Shown: positions 5,415 through 11,521 of the stretch, piece by piece
Layout of the letters: each line of letters begins with the position of its first letter
Numbering within the stretch: position 1 is the stretch's first letter
Origin: an uncultured Clostridia bacterium
Lineage (GTDB): Bacteria; Bacillota; Clostridia; Oscillospirales; Acutalibacteraceae
Reading direction: 5' to 3'
Assembly (NCBI GenBank): GCA_937915775.1
Contig: CALGGQ010000294.1
Coordinates: 1-11,521 of the forward strand
DNA: 11,521 nucleotides
Made by a program: the position numbers and the translations under genes
The notes under the pieces: generated by a model
The model's input: only the letters and a program-made list of their open reading frames with translations
The model's database searches: none
What the model was told of the DNA's origin: nothing

Positions 5415-8400
5415 ATGAAACACAAGATTTATGAGCTATCTGCTCGTATGATAATGCGTAATGCTAAACTTAATGAGTATGGCGTTTATGAGTTTAATCT
5501 ATCCGAAAACGCAACAAAAAAGTGTATCAACCCTGCCTCCCCTCCGCAGGATGATTGTGCTTTGTTTTATCAAATACAGCAGGTCATTGAAAATGATGAT
5601 AGCATTATTGGTGGTAAAGCAAACGAGCTTTGTAACGTTTTAATATATATTGATTTCTCCCGTGTGTTTGACAGACAGCCTACGCAGAAGAAATATATCG
5701 ACTGGCAAAAAATGGCTGAGGATATGTTCCGTCCTGAAGGTATCAGTTTGGATTTCGGCTATGGCTCAGATAGATATATTGCTTTTGAACGCTCCGCCAG
5801 TATGAGCCGTAATGCAAGACTCTCTTTTATCCGTGAGGATTTGTATGAGCCTGTCAAAAAGAGAATTATGCTGGATATGCAAATCGGTATGTGTCAGCTT
5901 TCAAAGCTGTATGCATATAACGGTTTAATGCTCACTGACGGTTTCCGTACAAATGATATGGATATATGGAACAGCGACAGAATTATCGTTGTTGATAATC
6001 CCATTACTACCGTTCACGGTGTAGATATCATTACCGTAGAGGATGACGGCACGGATAACGCTATGCGTAAATACAAGCGTATAGAAAAGCTTGCTGATGT
6101 TGATGTAACCGAATTTGACGGCGAGGGCTTAATTTCTTTTCAGTATGCAAAATCAATAGATGAACTGTATTGCGGTAAAGAAGCGCACACCTCTTTTCAG
6201 ATTCGTATGCCATATATTAAAGGTGTACTCCATAAGGTCGATTTCAGAAGTTTTCTTGCTGAACTCGGTGTATATGAAATTAAGGATATGTGGGGTGTAT
6301 ATCATCCGCTTGAAAAGGTGGATATTATCCTGACAAAAAGTATGTTCAAGGGCTGCGGCTGGATGGAGCAAAACGGAATGACTTGGGCTGACTATTTAGC
6401 CAAGTGCAGGGAATATCAGCACTCCCTGTATATCTCCGAGGTCAGCCAAGAAAAGACCTCTGCCTTTACAGAAATGAATTATCAGTTTTTGGTGACTGCT
6501 ACCATAAATCCTGATGAATTCCGTCCTTCTGATTTACCGCTCGGTTGGGATAACAGTCCTTCACTTGATAAAAGAGATTGGATTACAAAAGCAACTGAAC
6601 AGCGTTACTATGATTTAGTGGCAAATGAAAAGTTCCGTTCTGATTACATTAAGGAGAAAAATCCCGATTGGGCACAAATATTAAAACTAAATCCGAAATT
6701 CATTAATGAACCGCATTTTACAAAGCAGCTTGACAATCAGGCAAAGAAGGTATTGGAACAATATGCTATCGGCAGGTTAATTGCCGCAGGCGATAACCGT
6801 TATCTTTCAGGCGATTTAATCTATTTCATAAAGCATATTATTAAAGAAGCATCAAGCGATGTCAGCACAATTGTTTTAGAGCAAGAACGCCTACGTGAAG
6901 GTGAGTTCTATGCTCCCCGTGCTGAATACAAGGATAACGACACTTATGTCTTACTTCGCAATCCGCATATCGCAAGAAACGAAGAAGCGGTAGCAAGACC
7001 GATGAATGAGGTCGGATATTACAGGAAAAAATATCTATCCCATCTTAACTATGTCATTATGGTGGATTCCTCCACGCTTATGCCCGAACGCTTGGGCGGT
7101 GCTGACTTTGACGGCGATATGATTAAAACAATCGCAGAACCGCTGATGAACGAGTGCGTTGCGAGAAACTACGGTGGCAGCGGCGGAGCCATTGACCGAT
7201 ATACTGCTCAATATCCAGTGTTAAAGATTCCGTCAGCAGATCCGCTAATGCGTGACGCAAACGACTGGCGTGCCCGTATGGAAACAGTTAAAAATACCTT
7301 TAATGCAAGAATCGGTCAAATCTGTAACGCTGCATTTGACAGAAGCATTATCGCTTATGACGAAAGCAAAAGCGAAGCAGATCGTAAGAAAATGCGAGAG
7401 GAAACAGAAACGCTTGAAATCTTAACGGGGTTAGAAATCGACTCCGCAAAAAGCGGCGTTAAGCCAGATTTGTCCGAATATCTGAATCGCAAGTCGGCAG
7501 AGCGCAGCCGATTTCTTCAATACAAGAACATTGTTAAAAGCGCCGACAGTAAGCAATGGTATGAGGATACACAAAAGCAAAAACTGGACAAATTCTTTGC
7601 CTCAACAGATTGGAACAGCGTTAGCGCCAATGTTGAAAAGCTTCCGTATTTTGCAAAAATGCTTAAACGGCATACGCCGAGATTAAAGCCAACCCCTGCA
7701 AATGATGAGGAGTTATTCCCATTCGCAAGAGAGAAAAGCTGGAAGGACAAGTTAAATCCTGAAGATTTAGAGTTGATGAAATCTGTTATTGCTGACTACG
7801 AGGAAGCGCATAGGAGAATCAGAATAAGCCGTATTGCGACAAATGATATGAAACGCAGAAGTGATGTGGAGCGTATTCTCTTTGCCAGAGGTCAAGAGGA
7901 GGAATATACTGCAGATGAGCTTTACGGTTTGTTTGCGGGAATGAGTGCCGAGCATGTCGCCGAAGTGCGCAGAAATCTTACTGAGCAGCAATTTCACTTG
8001 ATGGATTATGAGGAAAGAATAGACTTTATTCAAAGCGCTATTTCTTCGGACAATTACGCTGTCTTTGATTACACAGATTTCTTTGCAGATTTCAGGTGTA
8101 ACGGCTATCGTATCTTTGGTGATATTATCTGCGATTATGACGACAGAAACACAGCGCAGCAGAGAAAAGAAAACGCTCTCCGCAGTAATACTGACAGAGA
8201 GCTGTTAGACCGTCTTATGAGAGCGTACAAAGCTATTGATGGCATTGATTATGAGAAAGAGTTAAACTTTTACACAAGGCGATATATACGAGAAAAGTCA
8301 AGTGCAAATACCGCCTTGAAATGTGCGATAGCACTCGGCAAGCGGCAGTTTGCCTATGAAGTGCTGCTCTATGAAATCGAAAGGGTATTAAAGGAAGATA

Positions 8401-8444
8401 AGAATGCTAAACGAAAAAGAGGAATTCCTCGCTTACACCGGTAA
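5415..8444 (+). CDS. Two-barrel RNA polymerase of the RdRP/YonO-like family
   Basis: This 1009-residue protein starts at the ATG at 5415, eight bases after AAGGAG. An ATG at 5382 lies inside the promoter and is unlikely. Motifs read in the order of eukaryotic-type RNA-dependent RNA polymerases: GLMLTDGFR (170-178); FQIRMPYIKGVL (261-272, K269) and LTKSMFKG (306-313, K312) for the first double-psi beta-barrel; LLRNPHIARNEE (513-524) and GGADFDGD (561-568) for the second, with D564, D566 and D568 as metal-binding aspartates; then RIGQICNAAFD (632-642) and EIDSAKSG (674-681), which resemble the LGxIxNxH and AVDxxKTG motifs. Phage YonO and crAss-like phage polymerases share this fold and make RNA from DNA. 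Residues about 700-1009 are helical and unassigned. It probably synthesises element transcripts or primers; template and role are inference. Confidence 0.85.
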   Translation: MKHKIYELSARMIMRNAKLNEYGVYEFNLSENATKKCINPASPPQDDCALFYQIQQVIENDDSIIGGKANELCNVLIYIDFSRVFDRQPTQKKYIDWQKMAEDMFRPEGISLDFGYGSDRYIAFERSASMSRNARLSFIREDLYEPVKKRIMLDMQIGMCQLSKLYAYNGLMLTDGFRTNDMDIWNSDRIIVVDNPITTVHGVDIITVEDDGTDNAMRKYKRIEKLADVDVTEFDGEGLISFQYAKSIDELYCGKEAHTSFQIRMPYIKGVLHKVDFRSFLAELGVYEIKDMWGVYHPLEKVDIILTKSMFKGCGWMEQNGMTWADYLAKCREYQHSLYISEVSQEKTSAFTEMNYQFLVTATINPDEFRPSDLPLGWDNSPSLDKRDWITKATEQRYYDLVANEKFRSDYIKEKNPDWAQILKLNPKFINEPHFTKQLDNQAKKVLEQYAIGRLIAAGDNRYLSGDLIYFIKHIIKEASSDVSTIVLEQERLREGEFYAPRAEYKDNDTYVLLRNPHIARNEEAVARPMNEVGYYRKKYLSHLNYVIMVDSSTLMPERLGGADFDGDMIKTIAEPLMNECVARNYGGSGGAIDRYTAQYPVLKIPSADPLMRDANDWRARMETVKNTFNARIGQICNAAFDRSIIAYDESKSEADRKKMREETETLEILTGLEIDSAKSGVKPDLSEYLNRKSAERSRFLQYKNIVKSADSKQWYEDTQKQKLDKFFASTDWNSVSANVEKLPYFAKMLKRHTPRLKPTPANDEELFPFAREKSWKDKLNPEDLELMKSVIADYEEAHRRIRISRIATNDMKRRSDVERILFARGQEEEYTADELYGLFAGMSAEHVAEVRRNLTEQQFHLMDYEERIDFIQSAISSDNYAVFDYTDFFADFRCNGYRIFGDIICDYDDRNTAQQRKENALRSNTDRELLDRLMRAYKAIDGIDYEKELNFYTRRYIREKSSANTALKCAIALGKRQFAYEVLLYEIERVLKEDKNAKRKRGIPRLHR

Positions 8445-9240
8445 GATAGATTACCAAACCGCTGACAAGCACACCTATCTCGGCAGGTTTAATTTTGATA
8501 TGCTGACAAAGTTTATCGGTTTAACCCGTGTGCTGACGATTGTTGCCCGCGGGTATATGTATGAAAACGGCAAGGCGGATATTGAACGAGCAAAAAATGC
8601 TCTTTGTGCGTGGTGCAGTGTACCGAATAAAAAAACTGACCAACCGAAGAAGGAAGGTCAGAGTGAAACAGATTTCAGGCAATTACATGAGCAGTTTCCC
8701 GAACTTGTTGACAGCAATGGAAATGGCTGGTTTTATACCTTTGTGCAGAACACGATTATATTTATTAAGGACAATCCCGACAAGGTGTCAAAATATGATC
8801 GGCAAAAGCCGGATAATTTAAAGGGCTTTGCTTCCGCTTGGCGAAAAAAGGTAATGCAATATCAGGTGCCGCTATATTCATCAAAAACGCAAGGTAGCTT
8901 TCTCATTCATTTTGACGATATCCTTGCAGACGCATTAGTACAAGGTGAGCTTAAAAACAAGGATTTTGAGTTATCACCCGAATTAACAGAACAGTTAATA
9001 TCCAAAACGCCAAAAGGTGTAAAGCCGGAAGTGTTGATAACGCTTTACAAATACTACATAGCAAACAAGCAGGACAACACCGACTGGGTCATCCTGCCTG
9101 TTACTAACTTTGACGCATACTTTGGTACTACTGCTTTCGGAAGAAGATATTTGCAACTCTTAAAAGAAGCAAATATCATTGAAACTCAAACAAGTTATGG
9201 GGTTTGTAGATATAGACTAAATAATGATATTTTTGCTTAA
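8404..9240 (+). CDS. Partner of the RNA polymerase, probable C-terminal winged helix
   Basis: This 278-residue protein has an ATG at 8404 preceded by AAGGAAG. It overlaps the polymerase gene by 41 bp, so translation is coupled and the products probably act together. The N-terminal part (about 1-70) is helical, with FDMLTKFIGLTRVLTIVARG at 31-50. A charged linker around 75-90 follows, then a second domain. Residues about 208-272 (VLITLYKYYIA... VTNFDAYFG... RRYLQLLKEANIIETQTSYGVCRYRL) look like a winged helix-turn-helix, suggesting DNA binding. It could be a promoter-recognition or replication-initiation factor for the polymerase. I recognise no named family. No transmembrane segment or catalytic motif is visible. 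Confidence 0.75.
   Translation: MLNEKEEFLAYTGKIDYQTADKHTYLGRFNFDMLTKFIGLTRVLTIVARGYMYENGKADIERAKNALCAWCSVPNKKTDQPKKEGQSETDFRQLHEQFPELVDSNGNGWFYTFVQNTIIFIKDNPDKVSKYDRQKPDNLKGFASAWRKKVMQYQVPLYSSKTQGSFLIHFDDILADALVQGELKNKDFELSPELTEQLISKTPKGVKPEVLITLYKYYIANKQDNTDWVILPVTNFDAYFGTTAFGRRYLQLLKEANIIETQTSYGVCRYRLNNDIFA
9167..9238 (+). repeat. Inverted repeat at the 3' end of the partner gene
   Basis: AAGCAAATATCATT (9167-9180) pairs with AATGATATTTTTGCTT (9223-9238), apart from two extra T, across a 42-base loop. A T7 run follows at about 9250. It could be a weak long-loop terminator for the polymerase operon or chance in AT-rich sequence. Confidence 0.3.
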
Positions 9241-9543
9241 AATATATCTTTTTTTACAAATCGGTTGAATAAGAGCATAATAGTGTTATTTTAAAGTCAG
9301 TTTGATAGAGTAATATTTATTAAAGATGACTTAGAATGTGCAATATGAACGAAATCAATTATTTAATATACCAGTATATTGATTCAACAAAGGAAAATAT
9401 TGGGATAGAGATAAAAAGATATCAAGAATTATATCCCTAATATAAATACTCCAGTCCCGAAAATTGTTAATTCGCATAATTCACACAATAATGTCAGAAA
9501 GACTTATTAAGAAAAAGGCTTTTCAAAAGACTGTTTATTATCA
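9241..9543. other. AT-rich gap between the polymerase operon and the radical SAM operon
   Basis: No gene of normal size, clear promoter or GC-rich terminator is seen between these convergent operons. It holds one 31-codon frame (9345-9440) and A/T runs. The abrupt drop in GC content after 9240 suggests a junction between element backbone and cargo. Confidence 0.6.
9345..9440 (+). other. Possible 31-codon small ORF or gene remnant
   Basis: ATG at 9345 to TAA at 9438-9440 encodes a mixed sequence beginning MNEINYLIYQYIDSTKENIG. It has a protein-like composition but no ribosome binding site, so it may be the leftover 5' end of a decayed gene. Evidence is weak. Confidence 0.2.
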
Positions 9544-10344
9544 TTATTGTTCATCCTTGAAAGCACCATTAGTTTGAAGTAAATAATTCAAAGCATTTAT
9601 ACTATGTTCAAAAAATGGAATGTTTTGGTAAGTGCATTTTCCTTTAATTATTTTTAATTCATTATCAACATTGACAAATTTTATGTCACAATCAATTGCA
9701 CCTTGTAAATACTCCTGATTATTATTATAACTAAAATCTTCATCTTTTAATTTCAATCTATGTAAAACATTTTCATTAACTCCTAGCCCGCTTGAAACGA
9801 CGCAAGAAATATCAGATGAAACATAATCAATTACATTTAAGCATTCACAAACAGGAATTATCGTATTAGGGAATATCGGTCTAAGCATAAGAATAGGTTT
9901 GAAACCGTTTTGTGCCATCTTTTTTATAAAATTCAACCTTTCATAAGGGTCTTTAGTTTTATTACTCTCATACTTACGAACAGAACTCAATGCATTAATT
10001 GATGATGCAAAAAATAATTCTTGATTATAATCGTTCATGCGTTTTTTTAATGCTACTAGTTTAACAATCTCATCATCGTTTAAAACATTACGTGTAATAA
10101 TAAAAATACTTTTTTTGTATTTTTCAAACAGTTTGTAACACAGTTTAATGCCTCTTGATGTATCAGAAAAATTATCGTTTTTTTGTGAAACATAGATTAC
10201 ATCAAAAGTTTGATCTTTTATGCTATCAATAATTTCATCAATGGTCCTAATTTTACTTCTTTCAATACCATAAGTATAACAAAACTTACACTCATATTCA
10301 CAATACTCATCGAACGACACAAATGCTCTTTTTTTAATAATCAT
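9544..10344 (-). CDS. Radical SAM enzyme, distantly spore-photoproduct-lyase/SplB-like
   Basis: This 266-residue protein carries CEYECKFC (C15-x3-C19-x2-C22), the [4Fe-4S]-binding CxxxCxxC motif of radical SAM enzymes, which cleave S-adenosylmethionine to start radical chemistry. Later segments fit the partial TIM barrel: DVIYVSQKNDNF (48-59), a strand IFIITR, FFASSINALSSVRKYE, and a strand FKPILMLRPIFPN after KDPYERLNFIKKMAQNG. The pattern of a strand with a small-residue turn, then E...R...L...G, then PI(I/F)P recalls COG1533 DNA-repair-photolyase-like proteins, but this one is short and the substrate is unknown. The ATG at 10344 lies inside the end of the previous gene (11-bp overlap) after GGGAG. 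It is the last gene of a three-gene operon. No auxiliary cluster domain is evident. Confidence 0.82.
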   Translation of the reverse strand: MIIKKRAFVSFDEYCEYECKFCYTYGIERSKIRTIDEIIDSIKDQTFDVIYVSQKNDNFSDTSRGIKLCYKLFEKYKKSIFIITRNVLNDDEIVKLVALKKRMNDYNQELFFASSINALSSVRKYESNKTKDPYERLNFIKKMAQNGFKPILMLRPIFPNTIIPVCECLNVIDYVSSDISCVVSSGLGVNENVLHRLKLKDEDFSYNNNQEYLQGAIDCDIKFVNVDNELKIIKGKCTYQNIPFFEHSINALNYLLQTNGAFKDEQ

Positions 10345-10570
10345 TGAAAATCATCTCCCTTTTTTTGAAATATGCATTTATAATATTATTAGAAGTTCGT
10401 AATGCATCATTAAAGACTTTTATGTTATTATCAGTCTTCGTTTTTTTTATTTCATTGTCATCATCTTCAAGTATCTTTTGATATATAGTTTTTGCTCCTA
10501 TCGTTAAATCAAAAGTAACTCCTCCTACAATTTTTTTGCTTTTTTCTATTATTAATGGAATTGCTATCAT
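10334..10570 (-). CDS. 78-residue hypothetical protein of the radical SAM operon
   Basis: This small protein is hydrophilic apart from a short hydrophobic N-terminus (MIAIPLIIEKSKKIVGG). Its acidic/basic centre (ILEDDDNEIKKTKTDNN) precedes a helical C-terminus. No signal peptide, cysteine cluster or recognisable domain is present. Its ATG overlaps the stop of the membrane-protein gene in an ATGA arrangement, and its own end overlaps the radical SAM start by 11 bp. Strict translational coupling implies that all three products are made together. It could be the radical SAM enzyme's peptide substrate, as in RiPP systems, or a structural partner; it lacks a leader/core pattern that would favour the former. 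Confidence 0.7.
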   Translation of the reverse strand: MIAIPLIIEKSKKIVGGVTFDLTIGAKTIYQKILEDDDNEIKKTKTDNNIKVFNDALRTSNNIINAYFKKREMIFNDY

Positions 10571-11112
10571 AACATCTCTGGTAGTTTCTTTATCAGATAA
10601 AAAACTGTTTCAGTTTCAGTATTATAATAGTATTTCTCATCTTCAAATACAATGTTTTTATTCTTTATGATTTTTCCTCTTTCATATAAGTATAGTTCAC
10701 CATTTTGGAAATCAAAGAGCACAGGAGTCTTCAAAATATTTGCAACGCCAAGAACACCATAATTTCGAGGTCTATATGTGCTAACTGTCATTGGATTTCC
10801 ACCAACAGAATTAATTGTCTTTCGTATTTTTTCAAAGAACATACATTTATTATCATTTTTTACTTTATAACACCTTCCAGAATACTTAACAAGTATTACT
10901 TGAGCATCGAGTGGTAACGCATCATTATTTCCTAAATTTAATAATTCTCTCAAACCTTGTTCCATAAATCCTTTTGTAACTTGCTTTTTTGTAGCATTAT
11001 AATAACGATTCGTTGCAATTCTTACAGAAAAAAATGTTACAACTGCTGTAATAATCCAATCTACACCATTTTTCAGCACAAGATCCCATACTGTCGTTAA
11101 AAAGCTTTTCAT
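10567..11112 (-). CDS. Membrane-anchored protein, first gene of the radical SAM operon
   Basis: This 181-residue protein has a single N-terminal transmembrane helix (about residues 17-33, GVDWIITAVVTFFSVRIA) followed by a basic stretch and a soluble domain of about 145 residues. The basic flank NRYYNATKKQVTK predicts a cytoplasmic C-terminal domain. That domain has beta-strand-like blocks (ALPLDAQVILVKYSGRCYKV, VLFDFQNGELYLYERGKII) and no known catalytic motif. The ATG at 11112 is preferred to an upstream GTG at 11127 because GGGAG lies eight bases before it. The gene has a promoter just upstream and overlaps the next gene by 4 bp. It could be a membrane sensor or effector. I do not recognise its family. 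Confidence 0.75.
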   Translation of the reverse strand: MKSFLTTVWDLVLKNGVDWIITAVVTFFSVRIATNRYYNATKKQVTKGFMEQGLRELLNLGNNDALPLDAQVILVKYSGRCYKVKNDNKCMFFEKIRKTINSVGGNPMTVSTYRPRNYGVLGVANILKTPVLFDFQNGELYLYERGKIIKNKNIVFEDEKYYYNTETETVFYLIKKLPEML

Positions 11113-11169
11113 TTTATTAACTCCCACTATTTCCCATTAATAAAAAATTGAGACTTTCGACCCATATAT

Positions 11170-11198
11170 ATTATACATGATATTCTTTATATAGCAAA
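11170..11198 (-). promoter_or_regulatory. Promoter of the membrane/small/radical SAM operon
   Basis: A consensus TATAAT -10 (11175-11170) is 17 bp from a poor -35, TTTGCT (11198-11193). The start would be about 50 bases before the ATG at 11112. Confidence 0.6.
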
Positions 11199-11307
11199 TC
11201 AAAATGCAAAAATGTACAAAAAAACGACAAAAAAAGACATAATTAATCGAAAATTAGGGGTTGACAAATGAAAATTAGTTGTTCTCACGAAACCTTTACA
11301 TTTATAA

Positions 11308-11347
11308 CAAAACGACCTTGATAGATATAATTCAAGGTCGTTTTTTT
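11308..11347 (+). terminator. Strong intrinsic terminator-like hairpin
   Basis: The stem AAAACGACCTTGA pairs with TCAAGGTCGTTTT around a loop of about ten bases and is followed by more T on the plus strand. No plus-strand gene lies just upstream, so it may end antisense transcripts. On the minus strand it may shield the radical SAM operon from read-through. Confidence 0.75.
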
Positions 11348-11435
11348 CTGTAAAAAGCATTTAATATTATTCTCTAATAAGTAAGCATTTAAGTTCCTGA
11401 AACCCGCATGAATACTGCGTTTCAAGATGTCAAAA

Positions 11436-11469
11436 TGAGGGTAGCAATGATATATCATTGCTACCCTCA
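11436..11469. repeat. 34-bp perfect palindrome
   Basis: The half-site TGAGGGTAGCAATGATA is mirrored exactly with no loop. No T-run follows on the plus strand, so it is not a typical terminator. A cruciform or a dyad protein-binding site is possible. Its 9-mer GAGGGTAGC also occurs, in the other orientation, at 5298-5306 in the parM/polymerase control region. Confidence 0.9.
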
Positions 11470-11477
11470 GTCTGTCG

Positions 11478-11508
11478 AAAAAGTCTATCCGAAAGGATAG
11501 GCTTTTTT
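11478..11508 (-). terminator. Bidirectional terminator with GAAA tetraloop at the window edge
   Basis: Bases 11478-11490 pair with 11495-11507 around a GAAA loop. A T5 run follows on the minus strand and T6 on the plus strand. Read on the minus strand, it lies nine bases after an ACCA at the window edge, as expected downstream of a tRNA or tmRNA gene lying beyond the window. That gene is not visible here. Confidence 0.8.
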
Positions 11509-11521
11509 GGGTGGATATGGT

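Larger units (their letters stand above)
11199..11521. other. Gene-free right end with repeats and terminators
   Basis: No gene is supported here. The stretch contains two GAAAATTAG direct repeats (11249-11257, 11270-11278; 21-bp period), two AAGCATTTAA direct repeats (11355-11364, 11383-11392; 28-bp period), a bulged hairpin GAAAC..GCA/TGCGTTTC (11399-11423), a 34-bp palindrome and two terminator hairpins. Such density is common at element ends or next to stable-RNA genes. Confidence 0.6.

Noticed and set aside
11261..11266. Perfect TTGACA on the plus strand
   Set aside because: No -10-like hexamer occurs 16-19 bp downstream and no plus-strand gene follows; only the terminator-like hairpin at 11308-11347 lies beyond it.
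11249..11278. Two GAAAATTAG copies as possible replication iterons
   Set aside because: Only two copies, AT-rich and with no adjacent initiator gene; chance is adequate.
1..11521. CRISPR array, tRNA, rRNA or transposase
   Set aside because: No regularly spaced repeat array, cloverleaf with CCA end, rRNA core sequence or DDE/serine/tyrosine recombinase motif was seen within the window.

Overview
The window looks like part of a mobile genetic element (a plasmid or integrative conjugative element) from a low-GC Gram-positive bacterium, most likely a gut-type member of the Clostridia. The reasons are strong AGGAGG-type ribosome binding sites, sigma-A-like promoters with 17-bp spacers, a ParM/ParR partition pair, an AbiE toxin-antitoxin operon and several short accessory genes. 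No rRNA, tRNA, CRISPR array or insertion-sequence transposase is visible. The genus is inferred from gene style only.

Layout. (i) 12-1117, minus strand: a very AT-rich cargo gene with an HExxH zinc-peptidase-like motif. Its proper start seems disconnected by a one-base frameshift. (ii) 1186-3213, minus: an operon of AbiEi antitoxin, AbiEii nucleotidyltransferase toxin and an 85-residue cysteine-containing protein. It has a good promoter flanked by a long inverted repeat and ends in a strong terminator. (iii) 3288-3683, minus: a 131-residue unknown protein with its own promoter. (iv) 3684-3997: an intergenic stretch crowded with hairpins and spaced near-palindromes. (v) 3998-5231, minus: overlapping parM and parR genes. 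(vi) 5232-5414: a divergent control region with several palindromes. (vii) 5415-9240, plus: a 1009-residue protein with the signature motifs of eukaryotic-type RNA-dependent RNA polymerases and YonO-like single-chain RNA polymerases, overlapped by a 278-residue partner with a probable C-terminal winged helix. (viii) 9241-9543: an AT-rich gap. (ix) 9544-11112, minus: a tightly overlapping three-gene operon of a membrane-anchored protein, a 78-residue protein and a radical SAM enzyme. (x) 11113-11521: promoter, terminators and a 34-bp perfect palindrome at the window's right edge.

How it may work together. ParMR and the polymerase/partner pair are divergently arranged around one control region and have balanced base composition, so they look like element backbone (inheritance plus dedicated RNA synthesis for transcription or priming). 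AbiE adds stability or phage abortive infection. The two AT-rich outer modules (HExxH protein; membrane/small/radical SAM operon) look like separately acquired cargo, possibly defence or modification functions. The polymerase pair is the most striking content: its core motifs are recognisable by eye, but its role in the element is unknown.
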